A stretch of DNA of 14,903 nucleotides from an uncultured Bacteroidales bacterium (lineage in GTDB: Bacteria > Bacteroidota > Bacteroidia > Bacteroidales > UBA932): assembly GCA_937901105.1 (NCBI GenBank), contig CALCHD010000069.1:1-14903 (forward strand). Direction: 5' to 3'. The notes beneath the pieces are model-generated. The model searched no databases, was not told the DNA's origin, and saw only the letters and a list, made by a program, of their open reading frames with translations. The translations under genes and the position numbers were made by a program. Numbering within the stretch: the stretch's first letter is position 1; the number at the start of each line of letters is the position of its first letter. This document shows positions 6,531 through 12,991 of this stretch, piece after piece.

Positions 6531-8921
6531 CTACTCACTCTTGAGCGAATTTACCGGATTCTCCGTTGCCGCCCTCCAGCTGCCAATGGTTACAACCAAA
6601 AACACTATAGTTGACACCAGCAGCAACGCCACAGCAAACACCCACCAGCTTATTGGAGCACTATAAGCAAATGTACTGTAATAATAGTCCATAGCAAACC
6701 AGCTCACAGCTGCCGCAACTATAAAGCTTGCTGCAAGCAGTTTGGCAAATTTTCTGTTGAACATCACAAGGATATCCAATATTGAGGAGCCGTGCACCCT
6801 GCGCACACCAATCTCCTTGCGGCGGTACTGGGTCTCAAAGATTACCATGCCAAATACACCCATCAGAGAAATGATTATTGCCAGCAATGTAAACAGTGTC
6901 ACCATTGTTGTAAGCTGCTTCTCCTTCTCGTACTGCTGTCCCAGCTCCTGGTCAAAGAAGTTGAGGGTAAAGCCCGAAACATTCGCTGCCGGATTGAATT
7001 TCAATATTATCTCCTTAACGGCCTCATTCACCTGCTGGAACGGAGCACCGGGCTCTGTCCTTATATAAATATGGTTGAGGTCCCACCAAGGGCTCTTTCC
7101 AAAAATATAGAATGCAAACGGGTTAAGTTCATATTGCAATGGACGGAACTGAAAATCCTCACAGAAGCCCACAATATCTGTCTCACCGTTATGGCCGGCC
7201 AGTTTGTCTTCCAGGGTAAATCCGTACTGCTGTTTTGCTATCTTATTGAATATGAACACTCCTCTCTCGCTCTGCTCATCCGCCCTGGTAAAATCCCTGC
7301 CCTCAATAATGTCTATGCCCATAAAGCGCAAGAAGTTCCAAGATACAGGATATGAATCCAGATTTACCTGCTCCCCTTTGAACATTCTGCCCCATCCCAT
7401 CCTAGTGGGATTTACAAGAGGTCCGGCAGCCCAGGCAACATCCTTGATAACCGGAGCCTTGAGAAGTTCATCTGTAAAGGCATCCCTGTCTGATGTTGAT
7501 ACACCTAAAGAGGCAGTAAGAAGATACTCCTTATTGAAACCCATATCATAATTCATCATAAACGAATGCTGTTTCTTCACAAACATTGCACAAATAACAA
7601 ATGATATGGAGATCACAAACTGCAGACAAATGAGTGTATATCTCAATGCCTTTCCTTTCTGTGTGGCACCAAAAGCACCTTTTACAGCAAGGGCCGGAGG
7701 AAATGAAGTGATATAAAGTGCAGGATAGACACTTGATGCCACTGTCATCACAAGTGCTGCAATTATTGTCATCCCGATAACTGGCAAATTGTGTTCAAAT
7801 GCCAGTGTACAGGTGATCAGGCTTGCATAGGCTGACCCTTTGAACAGCAGTACAAGGGCAGCTGCCGCACACAATGATATTGCAACCAGAATTCCGCTTT
7901 CCAACATCATGTCTCCTACCAGTGCAGCTCTGGAGCTTCCCAGAATCTTGCGGGTATTCACACTCCTGATCCTCATAGGGACCTGAGCAAAGAAGAAGTT
8001 CACAAAGTTGATGAGGGTTACCACAACTATCAGGATGGATACAGCAAGCAATGTCAGTGTGGTTGTCTTATTGCCAGAACGGCCAGCCGGCTGGTGGATC
8101 TGCTTATTGAAGTACATATCTTCAAATGGCAACAGAGTTACCATACATCTGTTGATCTGATCATCTATCATGCTCTGGGTTATAGCTGCCCTTGCCTCTT
8201 CCGGTGCACCTTCAATCCTCACTTTCCAAAACTCCTCCACCACCTTTTTTGCATGGGCCTCAAAATCTGCTTTACTGTCGGGAGAATTGAGCTTTACAAA
8301 ATGGTGATAGCTCCACTCACCAAAATTATCAATACTCTGGGTTTCCAGATAGCAGCAAAACAGGATATGGATATTATTCAAATCAGAATTCATTGGCATA
8401 TCCTCATATACCGCTGCAATTGTCATTGGTTCCTTACCGTTTCCAACATATATAGCATCTCCAACTCCTACTCCCATGAGTTCCGCAGCACTCTCACTAA
8501 TGGCAACAGTCTCCTCCTTGTCCATACCGTCAAAGGTTCCCACTACAGGCTTGAACCCGAATACATCCAGTGCACCTCTTGTAAGCTGCGAAGTTCCTAT
8601 CCTGTATGTGCGGGCATCATCCCCCTCTCCTACGCGGGTATAGTTCTTGCCGTCACCGCCTATGTAGGCAACTCCATAGCTCTCCACCATACCGGCACTC
8701 TCAAGAATAGCCTTCTGGATGGGACGGTTCAGACTCACCTGATACTGCCCCTGTTCAAACCAGCTTGGAGTAGCCATTATGTATATCCGCTCCACATCCT
8801 CAATCTGCTTGTTGTACGACAGATCATAATACACCTGCACCAACAGAATATACAGCGCCGCAAACGCAGCCGTCATACCCAGCAGATTCAGAATTCCAGA
8901 GCCTTTAAACAATTTTCTCAT
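6531..8921 (-). CDS. FtsX/MacB-type ABC transporter permease (last gene of the operon)
   Basis: The start at 8921 (796 residues, MRKLFKGSG...) is chosen because the extra 17 codons of the longer frame to 8972 are encoded by a GC-rich hairpin. The protein has eight likely transmembrane helices at about 8-29, 285-308, 338-360, 377-403, 424-447, 667-693, 724-747 and 760-784. This is the two-fold (periplasmic MacB-like domain plus FtsX core) architecture typical of large Bacteroidetes permeases. Both FtsX cores show the characteristic post-helix motif: MRIRSVNTRKILGSS in the first and RRKEIGVRRVHGSS in the second. Such permeases use periplasmic domains to drive export or lipoprotein-type mechanotransmission; the substrate cannot be read here. 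It lies 57 nt after the ATPase gene and is clearly paralogous to the partial permease at the right edge. Confidence 0.88.
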   Translation of the reverse strand: MRKLFKGSGILNLLGMTAAFAALYILLVQVYYDLSYNKQIEDVERIYIMATPSWFEQGQYQVSLNRPIQKAILESAGMVESYGVAYIGGDGKNYTRVGEGDDARTYRIGTSQLTRGALDVFGFKPVVGTFDGMDKEETVAISESAAELMGVGVGDAIYVGNGKEPMTIAAVYEDMPMNSDLNNIHILFCCYLETQSIDNFGEWSYHHFVKLNSPDSKADFEAHAKKVVEEFWKVRIEGAPEEARAAITQSMIDDQINRCMVTLLPFEDMYFNKQIHQPAGRSGNKTTTLTLLAVSILIVVVTLINFVNFFFAQVPMRIRSVNTRKILGSSRAALVGDMMLESGILVAISLCAAAALVLLFKGSAYASLITCTLAFEHNLPVIGMTIIAALVMTVASSVYPALYITSFPPALAVKGAFGATQKGKALRYTLICLQFVISISFVICAMFVKKQHSFMMNYDMGFNKEYLLTASLGVSTSDRDAFTDELLKAPVIKDVAWAAGPLVNPTRMGWGRMFKGEQVNLDSYPVSWNFLRFMGIDIIEGRDFTRADEQSERGVFIFNKIAKQQYGFTLEDKLAGHNGETDIVGFCEDFQFRPLQYELNPFAFYIFGKSPWWDLNHIYIRTEPGAPFQQVNEAVKEIILKFNPAANVSGFTLNFFDQELGQQYEKEKQLTTMVTLFTLLAIIISLMGVFGMVIFETQYRRKEIGVRRVHGSSILDILVMFNRKFAKLLAASFIVAAAVSWFAMDYYYSTFAYSAPISWWVFAVALLLVSTIVFLVVTIGSWRAATENPVNSLKSE

Positions 8922-8942
8922 AATTTTACACTTTTTGACGAC

Positions 8943-8971
8943 TGCCCCGTGGGACGACGTCCCAATGGGCA
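8943..8971 (-). promoter_or_regulatory. GC-rich hairpin between the ATPase and permease genes
   Basis: A near-perfect two-tier inverted repeat fills half of the 57-nt spacer: TGCCC (8943-8947) with GGGCA (8967-8971), and TGGGACG (8950-8956) with CGTCCCA (8958-8964) around a single central base. Two symmetrical mismatched bases separate the tiers. No T-run follows on the minus strand, so it is unlikely to be a simple terminator. It may instead set mRNA stability or processing between cistrons. Confidence 0.55.
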
Positions 8972-8978
8972 CTTTCAG

Positions 8979-9659
8979 TTACAGTTCATTCTTCACATCA
9001 CCCACAATCTGTCCGTCAAACAGATTGATAACTCTCTGTGCCACAGCCGCATCTTTCTGCGAGTGGGTTACCATTACAATTGTGGTTCCCTCTGCATTCA
9101 ACTCCGCCAAAAGATCCATAACCTCCTTGCCGTTCTTTGAATCCAAGTTACCGGTAGGCTCGTCGGCCAAAATCAGTTTTGGTGAAGATACCACCGCACG
9201 GGCAATTGCAACTCTCTGCTGCTGACCGCCTGAAAGCTGCTGCGGAAAATGTTTCGCCCTGTGCGAAATGCCCATTCTCTTAAGGATCTCTGTCACCTTC
9301 TGCTTGCGCTCACTTGAAGAAATGTTCAAGTATCTCAACGGCAGCTCCACATTCTCATACACATCCAGCTCATCAATCAGGTTAAAGCTCTGGAACACAA
9401 AACCAATGTTGCCCTTACGGAACTTGGTACGCTCCTTCTCCTTCAACTGTCCAACCTCACTGCCCAACAACATATAGCTTCCTCCCGACGGATTGTCCAA
9501 CAATCCCAAAATGTTCAACAAAGTAGACTTACCGCAACCGGAAGGACCCATAATAGCCACAAACTCACCCTCTTTAATCTCAAACGAAACCCCGTTCAAC
9601 GCAGTTGTCTCAATCTCTTCGGTTCTAAAAACCTTGCTTAAATCTGTAATCTTAATCAT
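8979..9659 (-). CDS. ABC transporter ATP-binding protein, LolD/MacB-like
   Basis: The product is 226 residues, a stand-alone nucleotide-binding domain of the usual length. Walker A is GPSGCGKST at 38-46, the Q-loop glutamine is Gln90, the signature LSGGQQQR is at 142-149, Walker B LILADE at 162-167 is followed by the D-loop GNLD, and the switch histidine is His199 (MVTHSQ). The LADEPTGNLD string and overall size are typical of the MacB/LolD/FtsE class that works with FtsX-type permeases. It lies between two permease genes on the same strand, so it probably energises one or both. It is the only ATPase in the window. Confidence 0.93.
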   Translation of the reverse strand: MIKITDLSKVFRTEEIETTALNGVSFEIKEGEFVAIMGPSGCGKSTLLNILGLLDNPSGGSYMLLGSEVGQLKEKERTKFRKGNIGFVFQSFNLIDELDVYENVELPLRYLNISSSERKQKVTEILKRMGISHRAKHFPQQLSGGQQQRVAIARAVVSSPKLILADEPTGNLDSKNGKEVMDLLAELNAEGTTIVMVTHSQKDAAVAQRVINLFDGQIVGDVKNEL

Positions 9660-9677
9660 AACCTTAATTTTTTAATC

Positions 9678-9714
9678 GCGTTGCAATTTTGTATAACTAT
9701 TTAAAATTCAACGC
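9678..9714. promoter_or_regulatory. Hairpin upstream of the ATPase gene, with a competing partner at 9783-9801
   Basis: GCGTTG (9678-9683) plus AATTTT (9685-9690) pair with AAAATT (9703-9708) plus CAACGC (9709-9714), leaving one bulged base. The same left arm, GCAATTTTGTA (9683-9693), is also the exact reverse complement of TACAAAATTGC at 9783-9793 near the end of permease 2. The two pairings exclude each other in the 143-nt intercistronic RNA. The rest of the spacer is AT-rich, and no clear Bacteroides-type promoter is seen in it. On the plus strand a T-run follows the hairpin, but no plus-strand gene needs a terminator. Confidence 0.45.
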
Positions 9715-9802
9715 ATTATTTTTTTAACTATTTTACTTTTTAACAAATCTCATTTTATAAACATTTGGTAATCTGCATATTGTACAAAATTGCGATGCAA
9801 CT

Positions 9803-12139
9803 TTATTCATTCTTCAATGAATCCACCGGATTAGCCCAGCTGATGCGCAGGCTGTTCAGTACAACTACGGCAATGATCAGCAGGACAACAGCCACTGAAC
9901 CGGCAATAAATATCCAAGGGGAAAGGGTAATCTTTTCTGCAAACCTCTCCAGGACAGCATCACCTACAACATAAGCTGCTATATTGCCCAACACAACCGC
10001 CACAGCCGCCAACTTAAGGACATCAAAGACAAACAGTCCAATGATCTCGCTGGAAACGGCGCCATTGATTTTTCTCACAGCCATCTCTGCACTTCGGCGC
10101 AGGGTCTCATCCTTAATGTACCCGATAAGTCCAATCAAAGAAATAATCAATGAGAACAGGCCTCCAAGAAGAATGGCATCGTTAATGTTCTTCACGTCAG
10201 AGAAAGCCTCCTTCACACCGTCGGAATATGCTATAACCTCAACACCTCTGTCGGGAAGCATCTCATCAACAACTTTTTGCACAGATGCAATGGAAGCAGG
10301 AGTCAGTTCATACATCTTGATTGCCACCCCACTCAAATAGAGATTTTTATCACCTCTTACCGCTCCAAACCTGATACTTGGCCTCTCATCAACATACACG
10401 GCACCCATCTTATAATCCTCATAAACACCACATATTGTAAAAATATCATCTTTCGTTTGAGAATGCTCCGTAAGGACAATTCCCTTTCCAATAGCACCGT
10501 CCGACCAGTCTGCAAACTCCTGCATCTTCTCAACAAACTTGCGGCTCACAGCAACCTCATTCGCAGCAACAGCCTCACGCCCCTCAAGGAACTTTATACC
10601 AAAAACCTCCGCAGCACCTTCAGAATAATTATACTGGTCTGCAATATTGAACAGTTCCCTCTCATCACCAGGCAAATAGACATTGTTTCCCGACGACCCT
10701 GCAATTGGGACAGAAGAAGCCACAGCACTTTTCTGCACAACTGGCAACTCCTGCACAGCATCCATTACCTTGAAACACTCTTCAGCCTTTGAGCCAGGCA
10801 TATTCACAATCAGCAGATTATCATACTCATACCCCAAATTGTCATTAAGCATCATATCATACTGCTTTGCAAAAATTACCATAACCGTTGCAAGGAAAAC
10901 AGTGAATGTGAACTGCACACCCAAGAAAATCAGTTTCCACTTTCTCTTGCTCTCCTTATAGTTCCTGAATGCAACAGAAACCGGAATTCCCATAAACACT
11001 TTTGCCGGAACAACTGCAGACACAAGAAACGCCACAACACAAACCCCAACTGCCACCAGCACCGCCTGTGGAGTAAACAATCCGGCTAAAGATGCCCCCA
11101 GCAACCTCTCAATCCACCCCTGCATAGCAAATATTATAGCCACTGCTATTACTCCCGACAGCAACATGTTCAACCCCGCCTCCTTAAACAGCATCCACAT
11201 GATATTTCCACTTTGGGCTCCATAACATTTTCTCACACCAACCTCTTTAGCCCTCTTTACCACAGAAGAAATTGCATTCAAAACATAGTTCACAACGGAT
11301 GCGGCAATTAGGATAAGAGCCACAAGAGAAAGCATAATCACCATATTCCTGTTGGTACTTGCTGAAAGATGATCATTGCCGGCACTTTCCAGATAATACC
11401 ACAACTTCAATCCACCTTTCTCCAGTTCCTCCATAGGCTGGTTCTGCTCCTGCATCTTGTGAATGGCATCTGTAAGTGATTTTGGATCTACCCCCGGAGC
11501 AAGCTTAACCCAACCACGATACCTGTCATTGCCCAGCCAGTTGTCTGTACTGCCCTTACCGTATGTTGCCATAGACAATAGCATCTCTACATCTCCAAAA
11601 GAACTGTTTTGAGGAAAATCTTCATAAACACCCTCTATAGTAAACTTTATATTCTGCAAAGACTCATTATACAATGTCTGGCCTATTGCCTTCTCAACTC
11701 CACCAAGTTTCTCTGCAAATGAGCTGGATACCATCATCTTTCCCCACTCCCCCAAAATTCTGTGCGGATCTCCGGCAAGAACATTACGGGTAAAAATGTC
11801 AAAGAAACTGGTGTCGGCCAATATAAGGTCTGCTGTAAGCTTGTTCTTATCCTCCGTATAATAATTACGGTTATCAAAAAGCGGTGTTATTCTTGTAGCC
11901 ACCTCAACCCCCGGAACACACTCCCTGAATCCTGGTGCAACAGCACCGCTGATCTGGTTGGCCTCCATCGGATCCTCATTATGCCTCTGATATCCGGTCA
12001 TAATAGAATACACTCTATCCCTGTCATCATAGAACTTGTCATACTGAAGTTCAAAACAAACCTTGGCTATAAGCACCACTCCAATAGCCAGTCCCAACGC
12101 AAGCGACAAAATCTGAATTATATTACCTTTAAGTTTCAT
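9803..12139 (-). CDS. FtsX/MacB-type ABC transporter permease (first gene of the sigma-54-type operon)
   Basis: The product is 778 residues with the ATG at 12139, about 30 nt after the predicted sigma-54 start. Likely transmembrane helices are at about 8-27, 265-290, 316-340, 358-383, 401-423, 651-675, 700-723 and 737-760, with large extracytoplasmic domains at about 28-264 and 424-650. This gives the double MacB-like/FtsX architecture. The FtsX core motif VVKRAKEVGVRKCYGAQ follows the second helix and RRSAEMAVRKINGAV follows the sixth. It is more diverged from the other two permeases than they are from each other. Gene order permease-ATPase-permease on one strand suggests a heteromeric transporter of two different permeases with an ATPase dimer. 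The substrate is unknown; candidates from the family include lipoproteins, peptides and drugs. Confidence 0.88.
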   Translation of the reverse strand: MKLKGNIIQILSLALGLAIGVVLIAKVCFELQYDKFYDDRDRVYSIMTGYQRHNEDPMEANQISGAVAPGFRECVPGVEVATRITPLFDNRNYYTEDKNKLTADLILADTSFFDIFTRNVLAGDPHRILGEWGKMMVSSSFAEKLGGVEKAIGQTLYNESLQNIKFTIEGVYEDFPQNSSFGDVEMLLSMATYGKGSTDNWLGNDRYRGWVKLAPGVDPKSLTDAIHKMQEQNQPMEELEKGGLKLWYYLESAGNDHLSASTNRNMVIMLSLVALILIAASVVNYVLNAISSVVKRAKEVGVRKCYGAQSGNIMWMLFKEAGLNMLLSGVIAVAIIFAMQGWIERLLGASLAGLFTPQAVLVAVGVCVVAFLVSAVVPAKVFMGIPVSVAFRNYKESKRKWKLIFLGVQFTFTVFLATVMVIFAKQYDMMLNDNLGYEYDNLLIVNMPGSKAEECFKVMDAVQELPVVQKSAVASSVPIAGSSGNNVYLPGDERELFNIADQYNYSEGAAEVFGIKFLEGREAVAANEVAVSRKFVEKMQEFADWSDGAIGKGIVLTEHSQTKDDIFTICGVYEDYKMGAVYVDERPSIRFGAVRGDKNLYLSGVAIKMYELTPASIASVQKVVDEMLPDRGVEVIAYSDGVKEAFSDVKNINDAILLGGLFSLIISLIGLIGYIKDETLRRSAEMAVRKINGAVSSEIIGLFVFDVLKLAAVAVVLGNIAAYVVGDAVLERFAEKITLSPWIFIAGSVAVVLLIIAVVVLNSLRISWANPVDSLKNE

Positions 12140-12178
12140 TAAATTAAGCTTTACAATTTTACATTTTACAAAAATACG

Positions 12179-12194
12179 GACAACGCCCGTGCCA
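12179..12194 (-). promoter_or_regulatory. Sigma-54 (-24/-12) promoter of the ABC operon
   Basis: On the minus strand TGGCAC-N5-TTGTC (plus 12194-12179) matches TGGCAC-N5-TTGCW except for T in place of the -12 C. The base after GGCAC is the common G. The start is predicted near 12169, 30 nt before the ATG at 12139. Scanning both strands by eye for GGCAC-N5-TTG, I found only this site and the one at 1348-1362, and both lie just upstream of genes. Confidence 0.6.
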
Positions 12195-12203
12195 AACCAA
12201 TTA

Positions 12204-12253
12204 ACAACTTGATTATCTATTATTTAACTATTTAAAATAATTAATCAAGTTGT
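12204..12253. repeat. AT-rich inverted repeat between promoter and activator sites
   Basis: ACAACTTGATTA (12204-12215) is the exact reverse complement of TAATCAAGTTGT (12242-12253). Inside, ATTATTT can pair with AAATAAT. The right arm shares bases with the adjoining palindrome at 12248-12270. The very AT-rich centre could be a bending site (such as for IHF/HU) between enhancer and promoter, or an additional operator. Confidence 0.5.
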
Positions 12254-12286
12254 AAAGAAACTTTACAACTGGCAAGAAACTTTACA
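12248..12286. promoter_or_regulatory. Putative upstream activator sites for an NtrC-family regulator
   Basis: A perfect inverted repeat has 10-bp arms AGTTGTAAAG (12248-12257) and CTTTACAACT (12261-12270) around AAA. A second, imperfect copy lies about 19 nt further out: GGCAAG-AAA-CTTTACA at 12271-12286. The first is centred about 90 bp upstream of the predicted start at 12169. Tandem dyads at that distance are typical enhancer sites for sigma-54 activators. Which regulator binds is not shown by sequence; the one encoded at 3467-4846 is the nearest candidate. Confidence 0.5.
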
Positions 12287-12317
12287 TAAAAAAGGCTGAT
12301 GCATTACACATCAGCTT
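12286..12317 (-). terminator. Intrinsic terminator of the DUF4160/DUF2442 pair
   Basis: On the minus strand the stem GCTGATG/CATCAGC (12315-12309 with 12301-12295) is followed directly by CCTTTTTTATG, a good U-run. It lies 16 nt after the DUF2442 stop, so it ends this two-gene transcript before the ABC operon promoter region. Confidence 0.75.
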
Positions 12318-12332
12318 AGCTATAACTCAAAT

Positions 12333-12587
12333 TTACTTTACTGGGATCCCCTTATCATATAGAAACTCAGGAGCCACATCTATCATCCCACCTTTCCAGG
12401 TTACAGTCCAACCATCCAGGACTATCTCCTTAAAAATCTTCATATCTTGTAACGGCTCATACAACGCATTGCCACTATCCAATAACATTCGGCAATCAAA
12501 AAACTTCCTGCTCCCGTCATTGAAAGTAACAAGCAACGTATACTCGCTGTAAACTTCAGCTCCAGTTACCCAAACCAGTTTCATCAT
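12333..12587 (-). CDS. DUF2442 domain protein
   Basis: The product is 84 residues, a single DUF2442 domain of normal length. The typical landmarks are YTLLVTFNDGSRKFFDCRML near the start, then EPLQDMKIFKEIVLDG, TVTWKGGMIDVAPEFLY near the end. Its ATG overlaps the stop of the DUF4160 gene by ATGA, so the two are translationally coupled. DUF4160-DUF2442 pairs recur in many bacteria and have been suggested as toxin-antitoxin-like modules; the biochemical role is unknown. It has its own terminator just downstream. Confidence 0.85.
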   Translation of the reverse strand: MMKLVWVTGAEVYSEYTLLVTFNDGSRKFFDCRMLLDSGNALYEPLQDMKIFKEIVLDGWTVTWKGGMIDVAPEFLYDKGIPVK

Positions 12588-12841
12588 TCAAGAGGTTTAA
12601 TTTTTTTGAACTGCTCCCCTTTTTTCAACAGTTCCCAGTTTTCCAATAATTCATTTTTATGACAATTCATCCATTCTGTAATCAGAGCCAGCGCCCTGCT
12701 TGGCAATTGACCATAAAGTTTACCTGTCTTAATTTCTATCAATGCCCTATACTCTTCATAACGGACATGAAAATGAGGCGGGTTGTGATCATTAATGAAC
12801 ATTGTAATAATGATCCCGTAAAATCTGCTAATCTCTGGCAT
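12584..12841 (-). CDS. DUF4160 domain protein
   Basis: The product is 85 residues, a single DUF4160 domain. The hallmark NDHNPPHFHVRY motif lies at about residues 16-28, with the hydrophobic IIITMFI strand just before it and the helical ALALITEWMNCHKNELLENW segment after. The His-rich PPHFH motif suggests metal or nucleic-acid binding, but no activity is established. It is first in a two-gene unit with DUF2442, which it overlaps by 4 nt. A TAGTTTTG at 12902-12895 (minus strand) is a possible -7 element about 55 nt upstream, without a clear -33 partner. Confidence 0.87.
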   Translation of the reverse strand: MPEISRFYGIIITMFINDHNPPHFHVRYEEYRALIEIKTGKLYGQLPSRALALITEWMNCHKNELLENWELLKKGEQFKKIKPLE

Positions 12842-12916
12842 ATCACAATTAAGTTAAAAATTTATGATAGTGCCTCACCCCCTCTCCTTCTCCACAAAAC
12901 TAAATAATTTCAAACA

Positions 12917-12952
12917 AAAACAGCGTAAAAATCTGATAATTTACGCTGTTTT
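12917..12952 (-). terminator. Intrinsic terminator of the third permease gene
   Basis: A perfect 13-bp stem pairs 12917-12929 with 12940-12952 (core ACAGCGTAAA/TTTACGCTGT, 10-nt loop). On the minus strand it runs into a T-rich stretch (TGTTTTTGTTTG). A weaker imperfect hairpin (TGACCTTTA at 12961-12969 with TAAATGGTCA at 12980-12989) lies between it and the stop codon. It separates this gene from the DUF4160/DUF2442 pair. Confidence 0.8.
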
Positions 12953-12991
12953 CAATTGATTGACCTTTATGACAACGTCTAAATGGTCATT

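Noticed and set aside
8922..8972. N-terminal extension of the last permease from 8972
   Set aside because: The extra 17 codons are made by a GC-rich hairpin and lack the hydrophobic pattern of the family; the ATG at 8921 starts directly before the first membrane helix.
8094..9140. A 348-codon open frame on the plus strand across the permease/ATPase boundary
   Set aside because: It is antisense to two well-identified genes, is rich in His/Cys/Ile as antisense frames are, and has no promoter or domain.
9678..9735. Plus-strand terminator (hairpin plus T-run) in the spacer before the ATPase gene
   Set aside because: No plus-strand gene lies upstream of it, so the T-run is probably chance in an AT-rich spacer; the pairing is more interesting as a minus-strand leader structure.
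12203..12290. CRISPR-like or transcribed attenuator reading of the clustered repeats
   Set aside because: There are only two imperfect copies of a short dyad without regular spacers. They lie upstream of the predicted sigma-54 start, so they are better explained as protein-binding sites.
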